This document shows positions 37,007 through 49,116 of a DNA stretch of 64,000 bases, piece after piece (the stretch's first letter is position 1; every line of letters begins with the position of its first letter). The notes below the pieces were generated by a model that worked only from the letters and a program-made list of their open reading frames with translations, had not been told where the DNA came from and did not search any database. This stretch comes from Saccharum officinarum (Eukaryota; Streptophyta; Magnoliopsida; Poales; Poaceae), in NCBI GenBank assembly GCA_020631735.1, contig CM036223.1:13145356-13209355 (forward strand), in the 5' to 3' direction. Both the position numbers and the translations under genes were made by a program.

Positions 37007-39585
37007 GACAATCTTGGAGATGTAGGTGAATGCACTGTGACAATCACCGCAAACACGAAGGTTCTTTGTGATCCGTATGGGACAACAAGGGAAGTTGTGA
37101 GGAGCCCAAATGCGAGAGCAAGCTTCTCACTGTGTTCAGTGAGAAGATTATTTTTCTCCTCGTCATCAACATCGTGCAGTGCAAAGTTTGTCTCGGGGAC
37201 ATAACCCATAACCTTGATGCGACCAATTAGTCTCTCTAAAAGAGAATATATCTCTGGAGATAGAGGGTGTGATCGATCTCCAACAAAGAAAGATGCAGTG
37301 CCCTTCTTACCTTGGACCCAGCTGCATCCTGGCCTCTTCTTAATCCCTGATCTCTTCATCAGTTGTCTGATTCTTGCTACATCTTTCCACCGCCTTGCAG
37401 TAGCATATATGTTGGAGATAAGCGTGTAGGATCCATCATTCTCTGCTTTGATACTGACCAGTTTGTTCAGAGCATATTCAGCAAGTTCCACATTCGAATG
37501 AACTCTGCAGGCACTAAGTAATGCAACCCAGATAACTGCACTAGGCTCCATTGGCATTTCCTGAATCGTTTTCCATGCCTTATCTAATTGCCCAGAGCGA
37601 GCCAGCAAGTCAATAACACAAGCATAATGCTCTGCACTGGCAACTACACCATAATCTCTACGCATGATATCAAAGTAATCCAGACCTTGATCCACCATGC
37701 CAGAATGGCTACAAGCGTAAAGAAGAACCAGGAAGGAAATATCATCAGGAAAAAAGCCTGCCTTTTGCATCTTGTCAAATATGTCCAAAGCCTCCTTACC
37801 ACGACCATGCATTCCATACCCTGACATCATTGAAGTCCAAGATACTTCATTCCTTTTAGGCATGCTATCAAATACATTTCTACCAGTATCGACATCACCA
37901 CATTTTGAGTACATATCGATAAGGCAGTTTGACACAAAGTACACAGATGCTTCATATTCATGGCGGCGGGTGACATAAGCATGAATCTGCTTACCCATAC
38001 GAAGAGCTGACAAATGTGCACAGGCCATCAAAATGCAAGAAATTGTATAAGCATTTGGGGCAACTGCATATGGTTTTGAAATCATCTCTGAGAAAAGCTT
38101 GAGGGCGTCATTCGAGTCTCCATATTGTGCATACCCACCAATCATGACGGTCCAAGTCACCACATTACGTTCCCTTCGAGGTATGGAATCAAATATGGAG
38201 CGTGCAGCTTTAAAGCTTCTGCACTTTGAGTACATATCTATTAATGCATTGTGCACCATTAGATCCTCACCATCACCGTCACCACCAAAATCATTATCCA
38301 AGGATAGAAGGCACTTCTTCAGAGAGTATGCATGAGTTTCCATACCCTGAGACAATGCTCCCAAGGAAGCACAAGCAGACAATAGAGAGATGATAGTGAC
38401 AGAATTTGGCTCTGAACCATAAAGAATCATTTGCTGGAATGCATCAAGGGCCTCTTGGCCACATCCCCTCTGAGCATACCCTGCAATTACAGCACTCCAT
38501 GCTATGACGTCTAGCGGGATATTTTCCTTGCGCATATTCTTGAAAAGCTCGAAGGCCGCCCCAAAGTTCCCACTTTGGGTGTATCCAGTAACCATTGCAT
38601 TCCAAGAAACGACATCCTTGAATTCCATTACATTGAAAACCTTTACAGCATCCTTCATTGACCCACACTTTGCATAGGTATCAATCAGGGCATTGCACAC
38701 AAAAGCATCTGGAAATGTGCCATTCCGAATGGCATAGCCGTGGATTTCTTTAGTTTGAGGCAATGCCTTTAGAGAAGCACATGCGGGAAGAATGTTGACG
38801 ATGCTAATGATATCTGACCTTTCATTTGTAGCTTTTTCGTGAACAATAGCTGTCATCTCTGAAAACAGGTCTAATGCAGTCCGCAGATTACTACCCTTAA
38901 CATGGGCAGCAACAATTGAATTCCATGAGATAACATCATCAATTCCCTTCTGTGTTATTTCATCAAAAACCAGACTGGCATCCTCCAAAGAACCACAGCG
39001 GGAATACATTGCCACCAATGCATTGCATACAAAGACATTCGACTCAAATCCATTGCAACATATGAGCCCATGGAATGCGCTACCACAACGGTATGAAGGC
39101 AGCTCTCCGCATGCTTTCAGCGCATATGGCAGAGTAAAATGGTCTGGCTTAGTTCCAGCACGCAGCATGCGGCAAGATACACCAATTGCTCTGTCAAGGC
39201 GGCCTTCCTTGATGTGTTCTCTTATGAGTAGATTCCACCACACGGCTGGTGATGGTGTGACACGCTCCAACACTGAGAGAGCATCGCTCGTAGCACCACA
39301 AGCAAGATAGGAAGCTACAACACCGGTACCCAAAGATTTTGGCGACACATATGAATGTGATGGAAGTGGTGGGAGTGACACTGACAGCAACGATGCTGGA
39401 TACAAAAGAAGGCCATAAGCAATTATCTTCTGGTGAATTTGACGGACTGTTTTCACAGACCTGCATTCCTTCAACAGTGATGCGAAGTGCGTCGGAGAGA
39501 CATCTCGAACAGAGCATTCTGCACTTGCAACTGACAGGAACTGAACTCCGATTCGCTTTGCTGCTTTTGGCAAGTTGAAGAGCAT
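36805..39585 (-). CDS. DYW-type pentatricopeptide repeat protein, At5g16860 type
   Basis: Intronless frame of 926 residues. PLS-class PPR proteins with a DYW deaminase end carry out C-to-U editing of organelle transcripts. PPR signatures run from about residue 110 to 690 ([62 protein letters not shown]). The E region ([20 protein letters not shown]) and the DYW start ([34 protein letters not shown] with the HxE motif) follow. Overall order matches Arabidopsis At5g16860. After LLTTS the frame is shifted. In the -1 alternative the sequence reads [20 protein letters not shown] to SCSCGGYW with a stop at 36926-36928. The long frame instead runs on into a duplicated tail ending SCSCGSYW at 36805. 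The intended gene is probably 36926-39585 with one base missing near 37089-37091. Confidence 0.92.
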   Translation of the reverse strand: MLFNLPKAAKRIGVQFLSVASAECSVRDVSPTHFASLLKECRSVKTVRQIHQKIIAYGLLLYPASLLSVSLPPLPSHSYVSPKSLGTGVVASYLACGATSDALSVLERVTPSPAVWWNLLIREHIKEGRLDRAIGVSCRMLRAGTKPDHFTLPYALKACGELPSYRCGSAFHGLICCNGFESNVFVCNALVAMYSRCGSLEDASLVFDEITQKGIDDVISWNSIVAAHVKGSNLRTALDLFSEMTAIVHEKATNERSDIISIVNILPACASLKALPQTKEIHGYAIRNGTFPDAFVCNALIDTYAKCGSMKDAVKVFNVMEFKDVVSWNAMVTGYTQSGNFGAAFELFKNMRKENIPLDVIAWSAVIAGYAQRGCGQEALDAFQQMILYGSEPNSVTIISLLSACASLGALSQGMETHAYSLKKCLLSLDNDFGGDGDGEDLMVHNALIDMYSKCRSFKAARSIFDSIPRRERNVVTWTVMIGGYAQYGDSNDALKLFSEMISKPYAVAPNAYTISCILMACAHLSALRMGKQIHAYVTRRHEYEASVYFVSNCLIDMYSKCGDVDTGRNVFDSMPKRNEVSWTSMMSGYGMHGRGKEALDIFDKMQKAGFFPDDISFLVLLYACSHSGMVDQGLDYFDIMRRDYGVVASAEHYACVIDLLARSGQLDKAWKTIQEMPMEPSAVIWVALLSACRVHSNVELAEYALNKLVSIKAENDGSYTLISNIYATARRWKDVARIRQLMKRSGIKKRPGCSWVQGKKGTASFFVGDRSHPLSPEIYSLLERLIGRIKVMGYVPETNFALHDVDDEEKNNLLTEHSEKLALAFGLLTTSLVVPYGSQRTFVFAVIVTVHSPTSPRLSTMRSLYEIPVASIISRMVLVPAVAIGDILSCHPVKAAGAEDHEISVRDSSYFHHFKNGSCSCGSYW

Positions 39586-40430
39586 AACGCTAGTGGAATA
39601 TCATCGTGCACTCTGAATCCTTGAAAGAGAAGTCAGGGCATCGCTGTTTCATCAAACGAAAAAAAATTGCTTAGAAAGAAGTATCATAGACATTGCCGCA
39701 ACTAAGGGCAGCTGGGGCAAAGAAAAATATACCAATAAATATGAACGCGTAAGAACAACATCTAGGCTACAGAATTGTGACCAGGTTGTTGTGTATGCTA
39801 CTCCAATCATGTGCTATATTTTCCATCTGTATGACTACTCCATTGTTGGAATTTAATACTGTATCGTGGAAAATACATTAGTGCCCAATCTAAGACAAGG
39901 CACTGGCTGGGCATTTCATCGAGCATATGCAAGGCGTCAGGCGATTGAACCTAGCCAGCTTAGACCAACAAAGCACACGCTGAAGTTGGAAGAACATGGA
40001 CTTTTCTGACACCACGGCAGTTCTAACATCTCCTAGAGCAGAGCTCGCACTTAAAAGAAAATAATAAAAAGCCAGCAAAGCAAGAAGCTGAGCTTCCTCC
40101 TTACCGGTCCAGATGGATATGCGCTGAGAGGAGAAGAGGCCGGTGAGGAAAAGACAAGGACGACGAAGGGGGAAGTGCGTCCTTTGCTTCGACTGGGTGC
40201 GGCGGCGCGGAAGGAGGCGGAGAAGAAAGGACGAGAGCCGGCGCCCGCCGTTCCCCCACTCGCCCCCTCGAGCATTCGGGATTCAGGAGAGCAAGGGCCC
40301 AGGAGGGGTCGGGTCGGGCTAAAGTGTGGAGAATCTGGCCCATTAAGAAAAAACGAGCAGACCAGTGAAGCCCATGACGGGGATTCGTTGCCTGAGTTGC
40401 CTCCCTCCTTATCTTCTTGCACCTGCTTGC
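39586..40430 (-). promoter_or_regulatory. Probable 5' UTR intron and promoter of the PPR gene
   Basis: On the minus strand a GC-rich leader ends at a donor (GACCG|GTAAGG, about 40104). A matching acceptor GAAACAG lies at about 39647, some 60 bases before the start codon at 39583-39585. No TATA box is obvious in the GC-rich region at 40140-40330. Confidence 0.45.
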
Positions 40431-41191
40431 TTGTTTCACCTCAGACAAGTATAATAACAGACGGTAAGCTGTCTAAACGCTGAGGTGGAGAAAAAGAAAA
40501 GAAGTGGACTATAAGCTTACAACCGGTTTGAACAAAGAACCAAGAAACTCTGTAAGATAAGTGGGTCATGTATTAACAGTGAAGAACTAACTGCTATATG
40601 AGTGAGCTAAAAGAAAAGCTGAAAAAAAACCTTACAGCAAGTAAACTGGCTATATTATTAGCCTCGCTCTCCTATCGGCAGGCCAGCCCGGCGAACAGCT
40701 AGCAGCCATCGCCGGTGATTTCTTTCCCGAAAGGGCAAAACAGAAAGCGACGGGAAATATCAGAGTACTGAAGCTGCAGAATCAAAGCACACAAGTTCTT
40801 AAGAGGATTAATTGTGTTAATGAAGACAATAAGCATACTGAAGACTTGCAATTACTAGGTGTAATAATGACCAAATATGGAGGAGGATATACGTGCATGT
40901 GCATTCCAAGCTTGAGGGTCTGTTTGCAGTTTTGGGAGTACGAAACTGGGACCAGGCCTAGCCACGTTTTCCTGATCAGAATAACGCCAAGTGGGCTAGG
41001 TCCTGAACAAAGTAACAAACAAACTGCAACTTTGCCAAGGTACAAAACACAATAATCATCATCAAACTTTTTCTCATTGCCTGACGTCTTGGTGAACTTT
41101 ATTACTACTAGTACGGAGTACTTTCTCAAAGTGGCACTACAGATTAGGGAATTTGCCAGCCTGGAGCGCCAGGTTTTATGGAGAATTGTAA
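40431..41191. other. Intergenic; nothing recognised
   Basis: AT-moderate sequence without a conserved frame or element ends. Confidence 0.5.
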
Positions 41192-41810
41192 GGCCTTATT
41201 TAAATTCATGGGCTAAAGTTTAGAGGTGTCACATCGGGATGTCATATGAGTAGGGATGAAAACGGATCGGATACGGACGGATATCACTGATATCGTATTT
41301 GTTTTCATATTTATGTCCGGATTCGGATTCAAATACGGATAGTATGAAAAATGTCGGATAGAATACAATTGGATATCGACATCATAAATATGTGATTTAA
41401 ATATTCGGATACGAATACGGTATCGTATGTTAAATATCCGGACTCGGATACGGACGGATTAAAACCTCTCTAAACGAATTCGGTCTCGAATACGGTCGGA
41501 AAACATCCGTACCGTTTTCATCCCTGCATATGAGAGTGTTCGGATATTAATAATAAAATAAATTACAGAAGTCCTCAGTACTCCGCGAGATATTAAGTCA
41601 AGTAATCCATCATTAACATATGTCTACTGTAGCTTTACTGTATCATATTGTCAAATCATGGACTAATTAGTCTTTAAAAAATTCGTCTCATAAATTAGTC
41701 GCAATATGTGCAATTAGTTATTTTTTAAATCTATATTTAATACTTTATGCATTTATCAAATATCTGATAGGATAGAGACTAAACTTTAAGGGGAGAAACT
41801 AAACAAGCCC
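41192..41810. mobile_element. MITE of the GGCCTTGTTTAG family, split by a nested hAT element
   Basis: Left end GGCCTTATTTAAA, right end CTAAACAAGCCC. The interior shares CTAATTAGTC and TTTAATACTTTATGC-like motifs with the copies at 30337 and 53447. Without the insert and its target copy it is about 335 bp. Flanks are TAA at left and TAG at right. Confidence 0.75.
41251..41526. mobile_element. hAT-type MITE nested in another MITE
   Basis: 276 bp. Inverted ends are TAGGGATGAAAACGG at left and CCGTTTTCATCCCTG at right (one mismatch). The exact 8-bp target duplication is CATATGAG at 41243-41250 and 41527-41534. Interior repeats CGGATACGGA and ATTCGGATAC give multiple short subterminal motifs typical of hAT. 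Confidence 0.96.
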
Positions 41811-42298
41811 TAGATTTTAGAGAAACCCCTCCCTCGGCTTACGGTGTCAAAGGTCAAAGCACTGCAGTGCTCCTACATGAAGGGTAAATTGGTCTTCTTA
41901 CTACTTGGGCCAAACCTGAATAGAGCAATATTATGATATTCATAGAGCAGGACATGGTCAGTCAGATTAGATAGAATCAAGTCTGAAGCTTGTATACCTG
42001 TTCATCGTTAACAGCTGGTGCTGGTCTCACAGACCATAATACACTAGTCGCTGTCATGCGTGTGCCTATCACAGACGATGATGTGATGCAGTACGCTTTG
42101 CGTTTTGGTTGGTATACTGCAACTTCACACAATAGACGGACGACAGTGGAAACTTGTCGTCTCTCCCATTTCAAATTTCTGCATTTATTAAAAATATATT
42201 TCTGCATTTTCTGTTCCAGATGGGAAGGGGACAATCACGCAACAACAAACAAATGGCCCAAAAAAAATCCCTCGAAATTTGGACCACAGAGAAAACTA

Positions 42299-42624
42299 CT
42301 CCCTCCATTATCATTTGTTAGGCGTATGATGATTTTTCATTTTTGATGTTTTATTAGGCGTGGGATATCTATCGAGGCATGAGTCAAAGAGCAAGTTGCG
42401 GCATTTACTCATTCACAGCAAACCTGAAGTGTTTTTTTTTGCATGTAACGAAGAAGACAACTCATTTAGTTGGTTAATTTCACTGGGGCTAGGAAAAGTC
42501 GGCTACATGCGTGCATGCATACAGGGTCGTGCTCAGCGTTTCATTAATTCTCCACCTTGCTCTTTGAAATTTCCTGGTCTCTGTAAAACTGGTCCTCGCA
42601 CCTAAGAAAAGATAATGGAGGGAG
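42299..42624. mobile_element. Stowaway MITE with perfect 14-bp ends
   Basis: 326 bp. CTCCCTCCATTATC at left and its exact complement at right. TA duplicated at 42297-42298 and 42625-42626. Confidence 0.9.
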
Positions 42625-42647
42625 TAGAATGCAAATCTTATTATATA

Positions 42648-43074
42648 CTCCATCTGTCCATAAGGTCAGTCTCAGTGGGGAGTTTCATTATGTTGTTTTC
42701 AAGACTGTCATGTCATGTGAAATGAAATGAAACTTGACTGCACTGTTTTCAAAATATGAATACATTGGTAACAGGGCTTATAGACGGATCTCCGTCTGAA
42801 GGTTGTACATGCCCTTATATTGACGTCAATTAATCTTCGGCGCAATGACCAAGGAGCAGTAAACAACGTCAATTTGCATTTAAGACAAAGAGCCGCCAAG
42901 GAGTCGCAACCAACGAGTAGCCAAGGAGCAATAAATGCAGACAAGGAGCAGCCAATGAACACCAAATACATAGCACGTACGAGAAGCCAAACCCGTGGTC
43001 CCAGACTAATACAAAGGAGACTTTTAGAAAAAAAAAGATTTGCTTAGATGAAGAAGATAAATGGACGGAGGGAG
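42648..43074. mobile_element. Stowaway MITE
   Basis: 427 bp, starts CTCCATCTGTCCAT and ends ATGGACGGAGGGAG (two mismatches between ends). TA lies on both sides. It is separated from the preceding MITE by only 23 bases. Confidence 0.85.
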
Positions 43075-43552
43075 TATTTCAGTACATCGATTAAATAAGC
43101 CCATGTGAATTAATTAAGAAAACTGATAGCGGATAACATGGCCACCCTGTCACACTTCCTTGAACAAGTCTACATCCAATCCATGCCGCCGTCACCGCGG
43201 CTTGGTCAACACCATCTCCCTCCTCGCCCTCGTCCAATAATTTTGTTTACAGCTCACACACGATCTCTGCAACCATTATCTTATTTCCACAGTATACAAT
43301 TAATTAGTCTTCCGTTGGTGTCATTGTAGCAATGGGCCACAGTACATCAATTAAAAAAACAAAACAGTTGAATTTGTCATAGGATTTTCTCGAGTTGGAT
43401 CATATGACTTCTCCCTTGTTCAGGACTTTATAAAAATCTTTGGTACATGAGAAACTTTTACATAAACTTGTGAGAGCGAAATTGTTTCTCATGAAATTCT
43501 TATAAATTCCACATTATGATAGCCCAGCTCTAGATTAATTTAAACTCTACAG

Positions 43553-43800
43553 GGTCTGTTTGGATCCATTATATAGCACTAAAAATTAGATAACTAATAG
43601 TAGCTAATAGCTGATAATTTTTCGAATAGTGAGTGGAAGTTGTATGTAAACTATTAGTAGTTATTAGCAATTTCAAATCTACTAATATAACTTAATAGTT
43701 AGCAGCCCTCCAGCTAATAATTTTTAGCAGGTCTGTTTGGATCCACTAATACTAATTTTAGCTTTAGCTGCTAATTTTTAGTGTTAATAAGGTCGTAACC
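43553..43800. mobile_element. MITE-like fragments with repeated GGTCTGTTTGGATCCA
   Basis: The 16-mer occurs at 43553 and 43730 in direct orientation. Between them are mirrored pieces (CTAAAAATTAG; CTAATAATTTTTAGC). A similar motif set is at 53681-53760. Probably two overlapping partial copies of one miniature family. Confidence 0.55.
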
Positions 43801-43989
43801 AGTCACCTCCATTTCTGCCTGCCATGGCCATACCCCGTATACTAGCATTAATAAAGTCCGATGACCACCAACCTCTAACGTGTAATTACTGTTCTACCCT
43901 TAAACATGACCACGTCTCTAGCTAGTTCAAAATTAGTCATTATTAGTAATTAAAAAAAAGTGCAGGACGAAATTTGGAATCTTGCAAAG

Positions 43990-43998
43990 TATATAAAT
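43990..43998 (+). promoter_or_regulatory. TATA box of the GDSL gene
   Basis: TATATAAAT, 147 bases upstream of the start codon at 44145. Position and sequence fit a plant core promoter. Confidence 0.65.
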
Positions 43999-44144
43999 GT
44001 GAACACGTATGTATGCTCTTTCACAGTTGTTAAATCTTGAGACTACTAGCTAGAGACTAGAGACAAATATACATCCATCCATCAAGGAGGCTGCTGAAGG
44101 CGAGGGCTCTGACTCTGAGCGTGGAGACCGACGACGACCGCGCC

Positions 44145-47100
44145 ATGGCAGGCGCCACCAACGGCAACGGCGCCAACAACGGCGGCGGTGGCGGGGGGAA
44201 GGTGATCAGCATGCCGCTGCAGTACTTCTGCGTGCTGGCGGCGGTGGTGGTGTTCGTGATGGTGCTGTCGCTGTCCTTCATGTCGCCGGCGGCCATGGTG
44301 GCCGTCCGCCAGAACCTCGGCTCCGTGGCGGCCGCCCCCGCAGCAACAGCAACAGCAACAGCACCGCCAGCAGCAGCAGCGGCCGGCGGGCTGGCCGCGG
44401 CGTCACCGCCGGTGTCACGGAAGGAGAAGGAGAAGAAGGAGCAGGCGCGTCGGCGCCGCCGGTGGTGCTGTTCAACTTCGGCGACTCCAATTCCGACACC
44501 GGCGGCGTGGCGGCGGCCAGCGGGATACGGATCATGCCGCCCGAGGGCCGCACCTACTTCCACCGCCCCACGGGCCGGCTCTCCGACGGCCGTGTCATCA
44601 TCGACTTCATCTGTGAGTTCCATACCCATACTTCCATTGATTAAACTCACCATTAATTCACCGCTTCTTCTGCCGTTTGGTAAAATTAAATCATTTCGCC
44701 GCGCTGTTAGCTCTTTGGCTGGAATTAGCCAATAATCCGAGGACTTAATTGCACACGAAATCAGGTAAACTGTTAGGTGGCTGGCTGGCTGCTCGGTGCG
44801 ATTTGGATTTTGGAAACGCTGGCAACTAGCAGCATCCCTAATTGCACACTGAATTTCTCAATCCGATATGAATCATAGATTCATGTTGAATTCCTCTGTT
44901 CTATACGCTCTCGATTTTACCGGGTCAATCAATCGGGCTAAGGAGAGTTACAGCTAGAAGAGTTGGTGGATCATGGTGGATAACAAGTTGGGACAGGTCA
45001 AACAAGCCCATGTTGCCGCCGATGTGGAAGAGGGATTAAAAATTGGTTCTGTTCGGTGGTTGAAGCAGAGGAGGAGGCCTCATGTGATGTGCCCAATCAC
45101 AATGCCATTTCACAAGTCTTTGGTTTGGTTCTTTCCCCGGTCAGTTGAGAGAGATGGAAACCTTTGGCTGTCTGGAATGTCAAATTAGGTTATCTGCAGG
45201 GTTTAGAGTGAAAATCTGCCCTTGATTGTCGCAGCAAACTTGGTCCATTCTCCTCCATTGCTAGACTGGTTCTTTCTTGTGCTTTCCTGCCTCTTTCTGT
45301 GTGCAGACCAGACAAAGGTTGTTGGACGACCATTTTGTGTTTGATGCTTCCTTCTTCACACAAATTCGACATGCCTTTTTTCATTTTCTTTGCATTGGCA
45401 TGGATCGGAGTACCAAACATCCTTGTGTTATCATCAATAATCAATAGAACTAGCGGGGACCGTGCAAAGCACGGTTTTTTTTTCCGGATCCAGTATGGTG
45501 ACGGCGTATCGTTGAAATGGGTTTATACTTTTCATACCGGGGATACTGCTGATGGGATCCGTACTGTTCACTGTTTTGAAACCCGTACTATTTGCGGTAG
45601 GTACAGTTTATGAGACCCGTTATTGTTCTTACCAGGTAGTAGGTACTGTTTATTAGACCCGTTAATGTTCTTACCGGGTAGGTACTGTTCATGAAGATCC
45701 GTCACTGTTGTTGAAAGTGCCGCTGTCGTTTACTGTTATGGGAACAGTGAAATGAGAGAGGAGGCGGAAGTCCGGGCGTCCACGGCTTTTATAGTATTGT
45801 ATAGATGTCCTTAGGTTATAGCTCGATATGACGTAAAGATATTGAACTAGATCTAACCCAAAAAAAAGATAAGGTGAGTACAGAAGGGGTACTCAGGGTG
45901 ATTATTACTGGCTTGCCAGTTGTTTCTTACTCCTGTTTTGTCCGATTAGCAAGTTGTTGAGTCAACAGCTAACATCACCGAAAACACTGCAACTAGTGAT
46001 GTGGCATTGGCGATGGCAGATGGATCTGTAAACCTACCAGTCACATGGTTTTCTTTGTCTGTTCTGCCAATGTTAGTGCCTGTACAAAATATTAGGAGTT
46101 CAGGCTGCAGACTGCAGAGCATCATTCAGCTACCGTGTCAAACTATGCTTAGACTGACTGTACTCTTTATCCTCTATATTCATCCTCTAAAAGGAATATT
46201 CTGTCCTGGTCATCGAGATTCTCTCCTCTATGCCACTTTCTTCCGCACCCATCTATCCTATATATTCATCCTCTATGTCAATGGGACCCACACGTCATGC
46301 TCTACATTGTTTTTCTCCCCCACCTAGGCTCTCTCTCTCCTCCCTTCTCCCTCGCTCCCTGTTCTCTCTCTCCCTCGGCCGACGCGCGCAGCTCCACCGG
46401 CGGCCGCGGCGCCCCCTCCCCGCGCCCTCCCTGCACCGCGCCCACTCCACGCACGGCCACCGGAGCTGCGGAGGTCCCGGCAGTGGCTCCAGCTCAGGCT
46501 ATGGAGGTCCGGCGGTGGGCGCGGCCCCCCTCCCTGCTCCCTTCGGTGCGGTGGAGATCGGGGTAGGGCGGCGCGGAGGAGCTCGGGGCGGGGCCGGGCG
46601 CGGCGGTCGGGCGACCTCGGCGCAACGCGACGGGGCGAGGCGAGGCGGCGATCGGGCGACCCGCGCGCGACGGCGGCCCGCGAGCTCGGCGCGGCGGGGC
46701 GGCGGTCGGGCACGAGAGCGGCGGGCGGGCCGGCGTTTCGGCGCGCACGGCGGCGTCGGTGGTGGGGCCGGCGAGGGGCATAGCGGATGCCCTGCATCCC
46801 GCTATGTTTGGCGTACGCGCGGCTCGTCCGGGACCGTAGCGGATGGCATAGCGGACGGCGTTGCGGGACTTCGGTCCGGTAAAACCTCCTGCAGGATGGC
46901 TTTACCGGACCCAGTGCGGACAGCCTTATCAAGACTGCAACTGGAATGGATAATTTTTGCCAGCTTTTTTTTAGCCTCAACTCTTCGAGTACAGGCTGTA
47001 GTATCTAAACTCACGCACTAACTCACACCACCACACACACAAACTCACACACACACCCTAGTACGCAAGCTAGACTTATACCTATACGAAGAGACTTGCA

Positions 47101-49116
47101 CGTGGCTGAGAGGTATCCGAAGTCTTCGAGGCTTCACACATGACGGGGCCAGCTTATTTACATGTTTGTATTGCTACCTTGTTGTCATAAAGAAAAGGTC
47201 AATTCGTCAAATTGCTGTGCTTTTTTTTTGTTTCTTCTAAAATTTAGACAAGTTTGATTATTGAAAGATAATTTAAAGAAGTCTTCCACTCGCTGACAGT
47301 ACACAAAGTCGTTGACTATTTTTTTTAACTTGCATCTTTAATTACAAAATACGCAATATGCATGCCATGATCCCGCCACATAATATGGTATATTACCCAT
47401 GTGGAAATTCATGCTTGTCACATTGCATCACGTTTATCTTATCCGAGTGCACACGCTGACCCCCCCTCAATGATACTTATATAAAAACATGTGTGTTTAC
47501 ATAACGGCAAGTACTGGTAGTTTTTTATTGTGATCTTTTTGGGTATAATGTATATTTACCTCATCAGTAAGTGTAAATTGGGAGAACAAAAGGCGTTTTT
47601 GTCATGGTCCACGGATGCTTCATCCGGACAGGCTGCATCTGTACTTTCAGTTTGTGGTCATGAAAGCTTTAATCCTCAACTGGCCTTCTCAAGTACAAAC
47701 ATGAAACATCGCATCTGCATACATGGTTGAGATCTGCGATGCACGCACGTGGTGGGGGGCACTTGTGCATTATCTCTTCTGTTCATGATCTGAAATGTAG
47801 CAATGATGACACACCAATCTGAAATGCCACTGTGACAGTGACAGAGGATTTACACATAGCCAATCTGCACTTACCATGCTATCCAAAGCTTAAATTTGTT
47901 AATGGTTTCTTGTTTTTTTTCACTCATGGCTTAGTAGGGTCACCTGAAATTTTCAGGTGAGAGTCTGGGCACGCATGAGCTGAACCCATACCTCAAGGGA
48001 ATCGGTTCAGACTACAGCAACGGCGTCAACTTTGCCATGGCGGGCTCCACGGTGACCCACGGCGTCTCTGACTACTCCCTGAACGTCCAGGTCGACCAGT
48101 TCGTCTACTTCAGGCACAGATCCCTTGAGATGTTTGAACGAGGTTTGTTGCCGTCACATTCATACTCTCATCTGGATGATGATGATGAAATACCTGAATA
48201 CTGAGTTCCTGAACCTGAAAAATGTGCTTTGATCAGGACTGAAAGGCCCGGTGAGCAAGGAGGGGTTTGAGAACGCTCTGTATATGATGGACATTGGCCA
48301 CAACGACATGGTCGGTGTGGCGCACACACCGTCCGATCAGTGGGACAAGAAGATCACAGAGATCGTCGGCGAGGTCAGACAAGCCATCTCGGTGAGTACC
48401 CAACATACCACTCCTCTCATCCTCTGAAAGATTCCGTTCAGCATACATACACTGACTGACAAAGAAGCATATCTCTGTTCTCTTGGCAAAATTCACAGAT
48501 CCTGTATGACAATGGAGCGAGGAAGTTCTGGATCCACGGGACCGGCGCCCTGGGGTGCCTGCCGGCGCTGGTGGTGCAGGAGAATAAGGGCGAGAAGGAC
48601 AAGCACGGCTGCCTCGCAGGCGTCAACAGGGCTGCCAAGGCGTACAACAGGAAGCTCAGCCAGCTCTGCGACGACCTCCGGTTCCACCTCAAGGGCGCCA
48701 CCGTCGTGTACACCGACATGTTCGCCATCAAGTACGACTTCGTCGCCAACCACACCAAATACGGTATGAAATTGAAATGGACGGCAAATCCTCTCCGAAA
48801 GTTCTGAAGATTCAGGCATTCAGAAAAGCCATTTCATTTTGGCTTATGCTCTAGTTGTTCTTCTTCAGGGATCGAGTGGCCGTTCATGGTGTGCTGTGGC
48901 AACGGCGGGCCGCCGTACAACATGGAGCAGGGAAAGCCCGGCTGCGGCGACCTGTGCCCGCCGGAGGCGAAGGTGGTCAGCTGGGATGGCGTGCACTTCA
49001 CGGATTTCGGCAGCGGCCTTGCTGCCAAGCTTGCCATGAGTGGGGAGTACTCCAAGCCCAGGGTGAAGCTGGCGAGCTTGATCCATGGCGGATCCAAGAA
49101 AGCCTCAGACTCTTGA
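44145..49116 (+). CDS. GDSL esterase/lipase with N-terminal membrane anchor
   Basis: Plant GDSL hydrolase (SGNH fold) acting on acyl or acetyl esters in the secretory/cell-wall space; the substrate is not predictable. Exons: 44145-44612, 47957-48142, 48237-48391, 48499-48763, 48869-49116; about 440 residues. N-terminus MAGATNGNG..., then a hydrophobic segment at about residues 25-45 (FCVLAAVVVFVMVLSLSF) as signal anchor, then an Ala/Pro-rich stem. Block I is FNFGDSNSDTGG with the nucleophile Ser at about 115. Later blocks are GVNFAMAGST, MDIGHNDM, FWIHGTGALGCLP and WDGVHFTD with the catalytic Asp and His. The ATG-led frame and the GDSN frame differ by one base between them, best explained by a missing base near 44444-44449. 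A TATA box supports the start. Intron 1 (3.3 kb) is filled with repeats. Confidence 0.9.
45440..47060. other. Repeat-rich part of GDSL intron 1
   Basis: 45446-45805 begins ACTAGCGGGGACCGTGCAAA and ends near TTATAGTATTGTATAG, resembling a common grass interspersed repeat of uncertain class. 46320-46380 is a CT-rich run. 46380-46770 is very GC-rich with long but motif-free frames on both strands. 47020-47055 is CA-rich. No gene is recognised inside the intron. Confidence 0.5.
46779..46909. repeat. Two adjacent palindromes in GDSL intron 1
   Basis: 46779-46806 pairs CATAGCGGATGC with GCATCCCGCTATG (one extra base). 46875-46909 pairs TCCGGTAAA with TTTACCGGA and has a perfect TCCTGCAGGA palindrome at its centre. 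They could form hairpins. They may be the fold-back end of an unclassified element. Confidence 0.75.

Noticed and set aside
46230..47021. Long open frame (263 codons) in the GC-rich part of GDSL intron 1
   Set aside because: Arg/Gly/Ala-rich on one strand and equally open on the other, no domain. Openness follows from GC content.
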